A stretch of DNA of 64,000 bases from G965216255 sp965216255 (GTDB taxonomy: Bacteria; Bacteroidota; Rhodothermia; Rhodothermales; Bin80), in NCBI GenBank assembly GCA_965216255.1, contig OZ244148.1, forward strand, positions 4,154,001 to 4,218,000, in the 5' to 3' direction. This document shows, one piece after another, positions 37,800 through 47,231 of this stretch (position 1 is its first letter; each line of letters opens with the position of its first letter). A program made the translations under genes and the position numbers. A model generated the notes under the pieces. It was given only the letters and a program-made list of their open reading frames with translations, made no database searches and was not told the origin of the DNA.

Positions 37800-39605
37800 A
37801 AATGCAAAGTCGATGTTCGAAGGCAGACTTATGTGATGTAAGATATGGATTCTTTTTTGGTTATACGGGAACATCGTAGTAGCTTTTGCGGTTCGAATAC
37901 CGAACCATAAATACGCTCAAGGTGAACCCCATGGCCTCCAAAGCCACTGGACATGTGTTGACGGCGCCCTTCAATAAGTCTGTAAAAGTCACGGGGCACC
38001 ATTCGGAAAAGTTAACCTCCGATGCCGGAGTCCTCCTGCTGCGGTCGCTCTTCATGCTTACCGGCCTCACAGCTCGCCTGGCAGCGGTCCTGAGCGATTC
38101 CCGCATTCCGGGGCGCATTACGCATCGCTTTGATGAGCTCTTGCAGTCTGTCTTGCTGCTCTTGGCGCAGGGCAGGATGCGCCAGCGTGATATGTGTCGT
38201 CTGCGCCATGAGGCGGCCATGCGCCCCGTCGCCTAAATGAAGGCAGGGATGGGTGGGCTGGAAGACGGCAAGCCTTTGGCCTCACAGCCTAGCATTTCCC
38301 GGCTGTTACGTAGGCTGGGCACAAAGAAGAACCTGGCCAGATTGAGCGATTTCGTCACCACCTTTGCCATGGAGCGCCTCCTGCATGCCAGAGGCGGCAA
38401 GCGCTACGATACGCTGGTCATGGATATAGACGCATTGCCCGTGGATGCCCATGCTCGGTAGCAGGGCAGTGCCTATAACGGGCACTACAAGCGCAACATC
38501 TTGCTACCTCTTATTGCCAGTTGTGCGGAAACCGGCGGCATGCGCATCGCCACGCTGCGTCGTGGCAATGCGCATGTCGTAAACGACTGCTACGACTTTA
38601 TCAAAAAGATCGCTCTCAGGCTGCGAACGGATGTGGCCCGAAAGGTGATCGTGCGGTTGGAGGCGGCCTTTAACAGTGGAGCGTTATGCAGTAAGCTGGA
38701 GCGGATGTGGATCGGCTACATAATGCGCCTGAAGGAAAACGACGTCCTGGCGGCAGCGGCCGAGCCCTATTGGTCAGGCGTACAACCCCAAGAGGAACAG
38801 TGCTATGCAATACCGCGCCCTGTCTTGGGAGCGCGAGCGGCGCGTCGTGTTGGTGGTGCTGCCGAATCCCGGGGAACTGTTCCCCGAGCACTTCTACCTG
38901 CTTACCGATCAGCACGAGCACGCCTACTCGGCGGAGGAGATCCTGCATCTTTATCGCAGAAGGGGTAAGGCCGAAGCCCACATGGGAGAACTAAATCAAG
39001 CCTGTTCCATGGCGCTGTCGTCGTCGCCACGCCCCAAGACCCATTACCGGGGCCTACCTATTCCACGGAAAGAGGAAGCACAGCCGGAAGAAACGCCGTT
39101 TTACGCGCACAATGAAGTCCTTTTGCAGCTTTACCTGCTTGTGTACGAGGTGCTACACCTGGGTCGCTGCACAATGAAGCAGCCGGGAGCACGGCACATG
39201 CACTTGAAGACGTTTCAGAAGGAGGTCTTGAAGGTGGGAGCGCTGATAGTGCGGCACGCACGTAACATCGAAATCCGGATAGCCTTCAGCGCCGTAGCGC
39301 TCTGGCGACAGTTCTGGGGGCGCTACCAGCAGCTGACGTGGGTTACCTTGGAATGAGGCCGTGCCATTAGCGCAGCATCGGTTCTGGACTGTACGGGCTT
39401 ATTCAACGGCAGAGGTACGTCTTCACGGTACGCCTTTGCGTCGAAAACAGACCATTCGCGGGGCTCATTGCCCTGCATCCACGCCAAAACCAGCTTTGCG
39501 GCAGGCTCCATGAAAATATTGCTGCCTTACAACAGAATGTACCACTTCCGACAGCTCCTCTTCATTGTCTACACCTGTATACTTTTGGCTGATGAATAAT
39601 CCGGG
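37800..39605 (+). mobile_element. IS1380-type insertion sequence, copy B (inactive, lacks left inverted repeat)
   Basis: Starts at AAATGCAAAG right after the right end of copy A, so the first 16 bp including the left inverted repeat are missing. It ends at ATGAATAATCCGGG (39592-39605), one mismatch from the copy A end. Internal landmarks are offset by 1,812 bp from copy A. Confidence 0.8.
37931..39356 (+). pseudogene. IS1380-family transposase, copy B
   Basis: Same layout as copy A with independent lesions. Copy B has TAA at about 38234 (after RPVA) and TAG at about 38459 (after DAHAR), where copy A has sense codons. It has sense codons (GLED, VQPQEEQ) at the two stops of copy A. It shares the frame change between the LKENDVLAAAAEPY segment and RALSWERERRVVLVVLP. 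The coding order and catalytic motifs are otherwise intact. It is probably a duplicate of an already frameshifted or frameshift-regulated ancestor. Confidence 0.85.
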
Positions 39606-39709
39606 ATATACGTTCATGCCGACAAACAGCGAGGAGGCCAAAGTGGAAGGTTGGGTGTATTTTTGCATGAGGCCATTCCGGTTCGGGTGATTGGTAGACG
39701 AGCTAGAAG

Positions 39710-40912
39710 AGTGTAGCAAATAAAATAAAGATGATATCTCGCGAAATGGCTATCTTCCTTGCATCGTACACGCGAATAAATGGGGGAACCATGCGGGTAG
39801 CAGTCAACATCGAGCTGTCGAAGGCGGACCGGCGGTGCCTGGAGCGCTGGTCGCGCTCGCGCAGTGCGTCAGTCCGGTTGCAGGAGCGGTCGCAGATGAT
39901 GCTCATGGCAGCGGACGGCATGACGAACAAGGCGATTGCCCAAGAGCTGGGCACGGACCAGAACAAGGTCGGCCGCTGGAGACGGCGCTTCGCCGATCAG
40001 GGGATGGAAGGGATTGCCAAGGAGCGCCCGCGGGGCGGTAACCACGGGGGCAAGTGCTCGAAGGCTCAGGCGCAGCTCAGAACCAAGGTGATCCGTCTTA
40101 CGACGCAGACCGAGGCGCCGGATGCGACGCACTGGTCTTGCCGGTCGATGGCGCGAGCGGCAGGTACGACCCACAGCTTTGTGCACCGGGTGTGGCACTC
40201 GTTGGGACTGAGGCCGCACCTGGTACGGACCTTCAAGGTGAGCACCGATCCGCGCTTCGAAGAAAAGCTCCAGGACGTCGTCGGACTGTATCTGAACCCG
40301 CCGGAGAACGCGGCGGTCTTCAGCTTTGATGAGAAGAGTTCGATCCAGGCACTGGATCGGACGCAGCCGGGCCTGCCGCTGAAGAAGGGCCGCTGCGGTA
40401 CCATAACGCACAACTACAAGCGCCACGGCACCACGTCACTGTTCGCTGCGCTGGAAGTGGCCTCGGGCCAGGTGATCGGCCAGACGTACAAGCGTCACCG
40501 TCACCAGGAGGTGCTGAAGTTCCTTCGTCAGCTGGAGAAGGCCGTGCCTAAGAACCAGGAGATCCACATCATCCTGGACAACTACGCCACCCACAAGCAC
40601 CCCAAGGTCATGGACTGGATCGAGCGGCAGAAGTGCATCTTCCTGCACTTTACGCCCACCAGTGCGTCGTGGCTGAATCTGGTCGAGCGATTCTTCGGCA
40701 CGCTGACCGAGAAGCAGCTCCGCCGCGGCGTCTTCCATTCCGTACAGGATCTGGAGCGGCGTCTCAAGGACTACATCAAGACCTACAACGAGAATCCCCG
40801 GCCCCTGGTGTGGACGAAGACGGCTGAAGAGATTCTCAGGAAGGTAGGGCGGGCCAGGGAGGCGCTAGCCATTGCGTCTGCATAATCATTATTATGGTCA
40901 GGACATTACACT
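39710..40912 (+). mobile_element. IS630-type insertion sequence (ends approximate)
   Basis: Contains an intact IS630-family transposase gene. AGTGTAG at 39710 and TTACACT at 40906-40912 are imperfect inverted ends; TA dinucleotides, the usual target of this family, are nearby. The ends are inferred from weak matches. Confidence 0.5.
39791..40885 (+). CDS. IS630-family transposase
   Basis: 364 residues from ATG 39791, which follows a GGGGG stretch that can act as ribosome-binding site; an in-frame ATG at 39731 would add 20 unlikely residues. The N-terminal helix-turn-helix region (MTNKAIAQELGTDQNKVGRW and the HWSCRSMARAAG segment) is followed by the DDE domain: FSFDEKSSIQALDRTQPGL (first Asp), IHIILDNYATHKHP (second Asp), SASWLNLVERFFGTLTEKQL (Glu). 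Length and all catalytic residues are intact, so it is potentially active, in contrast to the IS1380-type copies beside it. Confidence 0.93.
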   Translation: MRVAVNIELSKADRRCLERWSRSRSASVRLQERSQMMLMAADGMTNKAIAQELGTDQNKVGRWRRRFADQGMEGIAKERPRGGNHGGKCSKAQAQLRTKVIRLTTQTEAPDATHWSCRSMARAAGTTHSFVHRVWHSLGLRPHLVRTFKVSTDPRFEEKLQDVVGLYLNPPENAAVFSFDEKSSIQALDRTQPGLPLKKGRCGTITHNYKRHGTTSLFAALEVASGQVIGQTYKRHRHQEVLKFLRQLEKAVPKNQEIHIILDNYATHKHPKVMDWIERQKCIFLHFTPTSASWLNLVERFFGTLTEKQLRRGVFHSVQDLERRLKDYIKTYNENPRPLVWTKTAEEILRKVGRAREALAIASA

Positions 40913-41092
40913 AGATACCACTTATGAATAGAGTGTAGGCCTAGCCAGTCGAGACATCAAGCTGTGTTCCATTAAGTGAGGAATCTCTAACGCCGGCACC
41001 AATTGAGTCAGCCAAGGTGTTTCCGAGCCGGAGCGTCGCTGAACCACGCCGCTGAAGCAGGGTAAGAGGCGGGCCAAACTGTGCCGTGCACC

Positions 41093-41920
41093 ATGATGGA
41101 CGTGCGACGAGCTGACCTGCATACACATACCGAGTATTCCGATGGCTGTCTCACACCGGCTGCGCTCGTCGACAAAGCGAGGCAGTGCGGATTGCAGGCC
41201 CTTTCCATCACGGATCATGATACACTTGACGGCCTGGAAGAGGGCCAGCGCCATGGCGCAGGATGTGGCGTGGAAGTGATAGCGGGCGTGGAGATGAGCG
41301 TGATGGTGGAAGGCGAACCAGTGCATTTGCTCGGATATTTGTTTGATCCTTTCCATGCCGGATTGCGTAGCGCTCTGGAAGACTGTTGCCGGGCCCGCAT
41401 TGACCGATCCGGCAGGATTCTTGCTCGGCTACGCCGGCTGGGCGTTGACCTGGATACGCTCCTTCCCTCCCGGAGCCGGGCTATTGGTAGACCGCATATC
41501 GCGGAGGCGCTAGTGGCAGCCGGGCTCGTTGGCACGACGCGTGAGGCCTTCGATCGCTATCTAGCTGACGGCCGGCCCGCCTACGAGCCACATGCTGCTC
41601 TGCATGCGGTGGAAGCACTCCGACTCCTGCACGAGGCCGGGGGCATCGCGGTGCTGGCTCACCCTGGTCACCAGACGTCGGGGCACACCATTCAGTGGTT
41701 GGTGAGAGAGGGAATGGACGGCCTGGAAACCGTACACCCGTCACACGATGAATTGCTGACGCGCTATTATCGTCAACTCGCACGTGATATGGGTATTCTG
41801 GAAACCGGAGGATCAGATTTTCATAAGCCGGGTCCAAACGATGCGATGGGCAAGGTATCGGTTCCGTATGCATGGATCGACGGTGCCCGCGCCGTCGCTG
41901 CAGCGAATCTGATCCGGTGA
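41093..41920 (+). CDS. PHP-domain phosphoesterase (RNase AM / nucleoside bisphosphate phosphatase type)
   Basis: About 275 residues; the ATG pair at 41093/41096 is preferred over the in-frame GTG at 41081. The PHP metal-binding motifs are all present: ADLHTHTEYSDG, SITDHDTLDG, VEVIAGVEMS, IAVLAHPGHQ, GLETVHPSHD and GGSDFHKPG. This arrangement is that of the TrpH/YciV group, metal-dependent enzymes that hydrolyse 5'-phosphorylated RNA ends or 3',5'-bisphosphonucleotides. It is cytoplasmic. ribH follows after 29 nt on the same strand, so they may be cotranscribed. Confidence 0.85.
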   Translation: MMDVRRADLHTHTEYSDGCLTPAALVDKARQCGLQALSITDHDTLDGLEEGQRHGAGCGVEVIAGVEMSVMVEGEPVHLLGYLFDPFHAGLRSALEDCCRARIDRSGRILARLRRLGVDLDTLLPSRSRAIGRPHIAEALVAAGLVGTTREAFDRYLADGRPAYEPHAALHAVEALRLLHEAGGIAVLAHPGHQTSGHTIQWLVREGMDGLETVHPSHDELLTRYYRQLARDMGILETGGSDFHKPGPNDAMGKVSVPYAWIDGARAVAAANLIR

Positions 41921-41949
41921 TTGTGTCCACCAGAAACGGAGAACGTTAG

Positions 41950-42417
41950 ATGCCCACGGTAATAGAGGGTGATCTGGTAGCTGGCGCGGCCAGGTTTGCG
42001 GTGGTAGTAAGCCGTTTTAACGCGACGATAACGGAAATGCTGTTGGAGGGTGCACTGGACGCTTTGCGCCGGCACGGAGTCGCGTCCGAGCATACGACCG
42101 TGGTACGGTGTCCCGGCGCCTTCGAAATCCCGCTGGTAGCACGGCAGCTGGCTCTGACGGGATCCTACCGTGCCGTAATTTGCCTGGGAGCCGTTATTCG
42201 CGGCGAAACCTTCCACTTTGATCTCATCGCGCAGGGTGCTGCCTCTGGGATCATGCAGGTGGCTTTGGAAACCGGAGTGCCCACCACACTGGGCGTGTTG
42301 ACGCCCGATACGGTAGAGCAGGCCATCGAGCGCGCAGATACCAAGGCTCGCAACAAGGGAGCAGAGGCGGCCATCTCTGCCCTTGAGATGGCCAGTTTAC
42401 TCCCCAGACTGCAGTGA
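41950..42417 (+). CDS. ribH: 6,7-dimethyl-8-ribityllumazine synthase
   Basis: 155 residues, usual length. Catalyses the condensation of 5-amino-6-ribitylaminouracil with 3,4-dihydroxy-2-butanone 4-phosphate, the penultimate step of riboflavin synthesis. Motifs: FAVVVSRFNATITEMLLEGA, RCPGAFEIPLVARQLA, ICLGAVIRGETFHFD with the catalytic His region, and GVLTPDTVEQAIERA. No other riboflavin gene is near, so the pathway is dispersed. The next gene starts 13 nt downstream. Confidence 0.96.
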   Translation: MPTVIEGDLVAGAARFAVVVSRFNATITEMLLEGALDALRRHGVASEHTTVVRCPGAFEIPLVARQLALTGSYRAVICLGAVIRGETFHFDLIAQGAASGIMQVALETGVPTTLGVLTPDTVEQAIERADTKARNKGAEAAISALEMASLLPRLQ

Positions 42418-42430
42418 ACGGGCATGGCTA

Positions 42431-44779
42431 ATGAGTAGAGGTATGCTCAGGGCAGCGCTCTTCGTCGGCTGCCTGTTTTTGGCCCACGGCGCACGGGCCA
42501 TGCAGTCCGACAAATGGACGGCGCACACGTCGGCCCGCGAGGTATTGGGCCTGGCTTCCGCCGACGATGCCATCTGGGCGGCGACCACCGGCGGGGTATT
42601 CAGCTATCATGTGCCTTCCGGTGAAATAGTCCGATATACCGTAACAGAGGGACTTCATGATGTGCACGTGCGGGCAATCGCGCATGATGCACGGCGCAGC
42701 ATGGTATGGACAGGATACGGGGACGGCGTGCTGGATGCGATCAATACCGAGACAGGGTTGGTAAGGACCTATTTTGACATCCAGCGGAGCGAGCGCTTTC
42801 CCGCCCCGGAGATAAACCGTCTTTTGATCCTCGGAGATTCGCTTTTGGTAGCCACCTCCTTTGGACTGGTCGTATTCGATACAGAGCGCCTCGAAGTGCG
42901 CGATGCCTACAGCCAACTGGGGCGGCTTCCCGCAGGCACGGCCATCCGGGACTTTGTGGTTGCACCCTTGCCGGATGGTCGTCGCGGCATATGGCTCGCC
43001 GCCGAAGGCGGCGTAGCTTACGCCGCATTGGAGGCCATAAATCTTCAGGATCCCGGCGCCTGGCAGGTAGATATCTCCGTGCGACCATCGAATGCAGTAG
43101 AGTCCATAGCCGAATTTCGCGGGGACATTTATGTGGGAACCGACAGAGGACTAGGCCGCAGGGATGGCAGCGCCGGCTACACGCCGTACGGTCTATCCTC
43201 GCGGGCAATTGTAGATCTGGCTGTCCTTCCTGATAGATTGCTTGCTGTAGATGCATTCAAGCTCTATGCCGCCTTTGCCGGAGGCGGCTCGGCCGTGCAC
43301 GCGGATGGTTACGCGGGACTCCATGCGGTTACGGTGGCCGGCGACGGTACTGTCTGGGTGGCGGATTCCGAACGGGGCTTGAATCAGTACGCAACGCCCG
43401 GAGGTACGGAGCGCCCGGTTCAGCTTAGTGCGGACATTTACCCCGAGGGGCCTTTCGACAGTCCCTTTGGGGATCTGGTAGTGGATGCGGACGGGGCGCT
43501 GTGGGCGGCGGCCGTCGAGTCGGTGCCAGCTGCCGGCTTCTACAGGCTGGATGCCGACGGCAGGTGGACTAACTTCACGGCGCGCTTCCGGGAGGAGCTA
43601 GCGAGTCGTGGAAACTTCGTGCGCCTCCATGCCGACACGCAGGGCAGCGTTTGGGCAGCCTCCAGGGGCAGCGGCCTGGCGCAGGTAACGCCGGAAGGCG
43701 ATATAAACGTGTTTGACGAGCATAATTCCACGCTCCTTCCTGCGGCCGGGACGGCCAGCTACGTAATTGTCGGTGGCGTGGGCAGCGAAGAGGATGGCAC
43801 GCTGTGGGTTACCAATACCACCGGGTCCCGCCCTCTGCAGGTACGCACGCCTGACGGGCAGTGGACAGGGTTGCCGCCGCCCCTTTGCATCGGCATGACG
43901 CCTACGACGGCGCTGGGGCCACTCTTGGTAGATTCCAGCGGGCTCAAATGGATCCTGGTCCAGGAACCGGGCAACCTACGCTTCACGCGGGGAATTCTGG
44001 TTCTTGACACGGGTGACACCCCGGCGGATCCCTCGGACGACGCCTGCCGATTCTTCGGCGAACCGGGTGCCGTGGGCCGCGGCCTGCCCAGCGTGCGCAT
44101 ATCGGCGATGGCAGAAGACCGGATCGGCCGCATCTGGGTGGCTACCGAGAGCGGGCCCGCCTATTTCTTGGCAGGAACCGGCGCGGCCAGAGACGCTGCT
44201 CTCGAGGCTACCTGGCCCGTGTGGTCAAGTAGGCAGCAAGGGTCGTATGTACTTTCGGAATTAAAGGTGAACGACATAGCGGTGGATCCTGCGAACCGCC
44301 TTTGGATGGCAACGGATCAGGGGGCGTACCTCGTAAGCGAAACCACCGGCTTTGATCTCGTGGCGCGCTATACGGTGGCCACGTCGCCCATCTTGTCCAA
44401 CGTCGTCAATACGATAGCCCTGGATGGAGCGTCTGGCCGCGTCTATATGGGTACGGACCGGGGCCTTGTTGCATACCAGGGTGATAGCATTAGCCCGGTG
44501 GAACGGGCCCAGGACCTGTTCATTTACCCGAATCCAGTGGTCATTACGGGCAGCGCGGATGCGGAAATCTTTATTGAAGGTCTGGTGGAGGAGACGGACA
44601 TACGCATTGTTACACTAGGCGGTGAGCTGGTAGGACGACTATCAGCGCGGGGCGGCAGAGCGCGCTGGGACGGAAGGGACTTGCAAGCGAGACCGGTCCC
44701 TTCCGGGACCTATCTGGTGGTAGCCGTGGGCACTAATGGCGAAGGAGCGGCCTTTGGTAAGGTGGCTGTAATTCGCTAG
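42431..44779 (+). CDS. porZ: PorZ-like beta-propeller protein with T9SS C-terminal sorting domain
   Basis: 782 residues from ATG 42431, which opens a clear signal peptide (MLRAALFVGCLFLAHGARAM); an in-frame ATG at 42383 lies inside ribH and is rejected. Propeller-type repeats carry the two-component-regulator-like blades: ASADDAIWAATTGGVFSYHV, GDIYVGTDRGLGRRD, GTVWVADSERGLNQYA, GRIWVATESGPAYFLAG, RLWMATDQGAYLVSE. The last ~85 residues (LFIYPNPVVITG ... PVPSGTYLVVAV ... VAVIR) are a type A sorting domain. PorZ is known to bind anionic lipopolysaccharide as part of the T9SS attachment machinery. The gene marks this genome as T9SS-bearing. Confidence 0.85.
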   Translation: MSRGMLRAALFVGCLFLAHGARAMQSDKWTAHTSAREVLGLASADDAIWAATTGGVFSYHVPSGEIVRYTVTEGLHDVHVRAIAHDARRSMVWTGYGDGVLDAINTETGLVRTYFDIQRSERFPAPEINRLLILGDSLLVATSFGLVVFDTERLEVRDAYSQLGRLPAGTAIRDFVVAPLPDGRRGIWLAAEGGVAYAALEAINLQDPGAWQVDISVRPSNAVESIAEFRGDIYVGTDRGLGRRDGSAGYTPYGLSSRAIVDLAVLPDRLLAVDAFKLYAAFAGGGSAVHADGYAGLHAVTVAGDGTVWVADSERGLNQYATPGGTERPVQLSADIYPEGPFDSPFGDLVVDADGALWAAAVESVPAAGFYRLDADGRWTNFTARFREELASRGNFVRLHADTQGSVWAASRGSGLAQVTPEGDINVFDEHNSTLLPAAGTASYVIVGGVGSEEDGTLWVTNTTGSRPLQVRTPDGQWTGLPPPLCIGMTPTTALGPLLVDSSGLKWILVQEPGNLRFTRGILVLDTGDTPADPSDDACRFFGEPGAVGRGLPSVRISAMAEDRIGRIWVATESGPAYFLAGTGAARDAALEATWPVWSSRQQGSYVLSELKVNDIAVDPANRLWMATDQGAYLVSETTGFDLVARYTVATSPILSNVVNTIALDGASGRVYMGTDRGLVAYQGDSISPVERAQDLFIYPNPVVITGSADAEIFIEGLVEETDIRIVTLGGELVGRLSARGGRARWDGRDLQARPVPSGTYLVVAVGTNGEGAAFGKVAVIR

Positions 44780-44826
44780 AACTTGCGTTTGAATCGGCAA
44801 CTGGCTTAAATTCTCTGTTCTCCATC

Positions 44827-44901
44827 GGTGACCGTAGCTCAGGTGGTTAGAGCGCCAGGTTGTGGCCCTGGAGGTCGGGGGTTCAAGTCCCCTCGGTCAC
44901 C
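44827..44901 (+). tRNA. tRNA-His (anticodon GTG)
   Basis: The acceptor stem GTGACCG/CGGTCAC, the extra 5' G typical of tRNA-His at 44827, D-arm GCTC/GAGC, anticodon stem CCAGG/CCTGG around TTGTGGC and a T-arm with TTCAAGT are all present. The 3' CCA is not encoded in full. Confidence 0.95.
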
Positions 44902-44913
44902 CTACCTATCCAT

Positions 44914-44986
44914 GCCGCGTTCGTCTAGGGGTCTAGGACGCCGGCCTTTCACGCCGGTAACACGGGTTCAAATCCCGTACGCGGTA
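44914..44986 (+). tRNA. tRNA-Glu (anticodon TTC)
   Basis: The acceptor GCCGCGT/ACGCGGT, the D-loop TCGTCTAGGGGTCTAGGAC, anticodon stem CCGGC/GCCGG around CTTTCAC, and T-arm ACGGG/CCCGT with TTCAAAT are all present. It sits 12 nt after tRNA-His. Its 3' third is overlapped on the other strand by the end of the DUF4105 gene. Confidence 0.95.
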
Positions 44987-46161
44987 CCCATGGCATGCTG
45001 ACTGGACCTGTGTGCCATGGCTGCACATCGACAGGCGAAGAGCAACAGGAGAGGAATGAGTGCGGACGGGAAATGGGCCGGCAGCAGCATGGCTGAGACG
45101 GCCACGGAAACACTGGAAGCCGCCGCAGTGTAGAGGTAGAAGCGGTGCCAGACGGGCGCTGTCCCGCGAAGTACCTTCCAGGCCACAAATAGATGCGTAG
45201 GCCAGGCCCACGCAACGTTCAGGTTGGGGGCCGCCGCCGCGTGCAGGGACGCAAACCACAGCAAGAATAGCGATAGACCGGCGAAGCCTGCTGCCGCAAG
45301 CAGCGCGGCGTCGGCGAAGCGCCAAGCCCCCGAATTGTGGGCCGTTAGCGCCAGCACCAACACGCACAGCGTCCAGGCCAGAATGTGTACCCAGAGGGCA
45401 CGTGGCGGCAGAGCGGACAGGGAGCCGTACACCGAATTGGTGCGGGTGACCAGTCCGGTCAAGCGTCCGTCCTTTTGGACGGTGGCATCGCCGGCTGCGC
45501 GCATCAGCTCCAAGGGCAGGAACAGCCGCTGCCTTCCGGTTGCCACCGCGTCCGCGGGCAGTCCCAGGGCCAAGTTCATGGCTAGGTCCAATAACGGCCT
45601 TCGGGCCAAGTAGCGCCTCATGAGTTGCCGAAAGCTGGCCGGCGGTGCGGCCCCTGCTCGAAAAAGCATGGGATCCGCGAGGACTTCTTCCAGCACGTCG
45701 CGAATCCGGGTGGAGCAGTTGTCGGAAAAATAATTGTAACGGTATACCCTGTTCTCGGGGCGCGCGTTGTTTTCCAGGTAGGCAAAGAGTGCGTTCCGCT
45801 GGCTTCCATTCAGGTTCAGCACCTGTTCTACGACGGCGCGCCCCTCGCCATGCCAGGAGGATGCCACAAGCGCCGTGTAGTGCTGCCGGGCGAGCAAATA
45901 GTCCAGCCTGCCATACGCAAACCGGGCCACAAAGCGGGCGGTGTCGTCGAAATCAAACGTGCCGTAGTTGTAGGCGATGTCGAGCCCCTGGATGGGATCG
46001 TATATGCGCAGGGCGCTGTGGCCCCAGAGTGAATAGACAGCCTCGCCCGACCCTATCGTGAGAAGCGATACCTGCGCGCTGTCCGAAAGCTGGGCGTTGG
46101 TCGGATGCACTAGCATCACTACCAGGAGTACACCGGGCCCATGAGATGTCAGCATGCGCAT
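44968..46161 (-). CDS. DUF4105 membrane protein
   Basis: 397 residues. A signal peptide (LLVVMLVHPTNAQLSDSA) precedes the DUF4105 domain (LLTIGSGEAVYSLWGHSALR, then IYDPIQGLDIAYNYGTFDFD, YNYFSDNCSTRIRDVL with the conserved Asn-Cys). The C-terminal part has about five membrane helices (for example ALWVHILAWTLCVLVLALTA, FAGLSLFLLWFASLHAAAAP, LIPLLLLFACRCAAM). The family is predicted to be an inner-membrane enzyme with a periplasmic N-terminal domain that resembles Cys-dependent hydrolases; its substrate is unknown. The stop codon lies inside the opposite-strand tRNA-Glu gene, an overlap of 19 nt. The gene is divergent from nth. Confidence 0.85.
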   Translation of the reverse strand: MRMLTSHGPGVLLVVMLVHPTNAQLSDSAQVSLLTIGSGEAVYSLWGHSALRIYDPIQGLDIAYNYGTFDFDDTARFVARFAYGRLDYLLARQHYTALVASSWHGEGRAVVEQVLNLNGSQRNALFAYLENNARPENRVYRYNYFSDNCSTRIRDVLEEVLADPMLFRAGAAPPASFRQLMRRYLARRPLLDLAMNLALGLPADAVATGRQRLFLPLELMRAAGDATVQKDGRLTGLVTRTNSVYGSLSALPPRALWVHILAWTLCVLVLALTAHNSGAWRFADAALLAAAGFAGLSLFLLWFASLHAAAAPNLNVAWAWPTHLFVAWKVLRGTAPVWHRFYLYTAAASSVSVAVSAMLLPAHFPSALIPLLLLFACRCAAMAHRSSQHAMGTAYGI

Positions 46162-46346
46162 GCATTATCTCGGTTTAGCCGGACAATCGCCCGCCGGATG
46201 CCGCCCCGCAGCTGGAGCGCCTGTAACGGTTTGCCTTGCCGGTCATGAAAGGGTATATACGCCTATACCGGAGGGTATTCGACGTCATGGGTTCTGGGCG
46301 GCGGCGAAACGAGAAGGCTCGTAGGGGGTAGTACGGCGCTGAACGT

Positions 46347-47219
46347 ATGAACGGGGGCATGACAAGGGTGGAGCGAGGGCGCCTTACGCTGGAGGGATTG
46401 CGCGGCGTTATTGCGCGTCCCCGCAGCGAGCTCGATTTTGTCAATGAATATCAGCTGATCGTGGCGGTTGTGCTCTCTGCACAGTGTACGGATGAGCGCA
46501 TAAACGGGGTCACGCCGCGGCTGTTCGAAGTTTATCCGACGTTTGAGGCGCTCGCCGAAGCCGAGCCTGCGCACGTATTTCCTTTTATTCGGTCGGTCTC
46601 GTATCCCAACAACAAGTCCCGTCACCTGGTTCGCATGGCGTCTCAGGTGCGCGACGTGTTTGGAGGAAGGCTTCCCGCCTCGCAGGCCGATCTCATGAAG
46701 CTGGCGGGGGTGGGACGCAAGACGGCCCAGGTTGTTAGTTCGGTAGCTTTCAATGATGAAGAAGCGCTGCCGGTGGACACGCATGTGTTCCGGGTTGCCA
46801 ATCGACTCGGCCTGGTAGAGCGAGCCAATACGCCGCTCAAGGTAGAGCGGGGGCTCAAGGCCATTTTTCCGCCAGGGACCTGGGGCGAGGCGCATCACCT
46901 TCTCATTCTGCACGGACGTTATACGTGCACGGCGCGTGCGCCCAAGTGCGACACCTGCGTCCTGGTGCGTATATGCCGCTTTGGGCAGGCGCTGTGCAAG
47001 CTTCCCGGGCCCCTTGATGGGCTGGATGCGCGCAAGGGCAGGTTCTATTGTAAGACAAGGGAGCATTATTTCGAAGAAGCTGCAACGAAGCGTGATCGCA
47101 GCGGCGTAAGGCAGGTGGCCTGCCCCCGCTGCGGATCTATGAATGTATTCTTTTCAAAATCAGGCAAGACCGCCAAGAAGGTTCGGGATTTCCGGATCGA
47201 GCGCATTCCTGCTTCGTGA
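46347..47219 (+). CDS. nth: Endonuclease III (DNA glycosylase/AP lyase) with C-terminal extension
   Basis: 290 residues, against about 210-220 usually. Base-excision repair enzyme removing oxidised pyrimidines. The helix-hairpin-helix LMKLAGVGRKTAQVV includes the catalytic Lys, VDTHVFRVANRLGL carries the catalytic Asp, and the Fe-S cluster loop C-x6-C-x2-C-x5-C is in CTARAPKCDTCVLVRIC. About 70 residues follow the cluster: a basic stretch with one Cys (GRFYCKTREHYFEE) and then ACPRCGSMNVFFSKSGK, a zinc-ribbon-like half-site. I know of no such tail in typical Nth, so it may be a lineage feature. gpmI starts 12 nt after the stop, suggesting cotranscription. Confidence 0.92.
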   Translation: MNGGMTRVERGRLTLEGLRGVIARPRSELDFVNEYQLIVAVVLSAQCTDERINGVTPRLFEVYPTFEALAEAEPAHVFPFIRSVSYPNNKSRHLVRMASQVRDVFGGRLPASQADLMKLAGVGRKTAQVVSSVAFNDEEALPVDTHVFRVANRLGLVERANTPLKVERGLKAIFPPGTWGEAHHLLILHGRYTCTARAPKCDTCVLVRICRFGQALCKLPGPLDGLDARKGRFYCKTREHYFEEAATKRDRSGVRQVACPRCGSMNVFFSKSGKTAKKVRDFRIERIPAS

Positions 47220-47231
47220 AGGCACGGGCTT

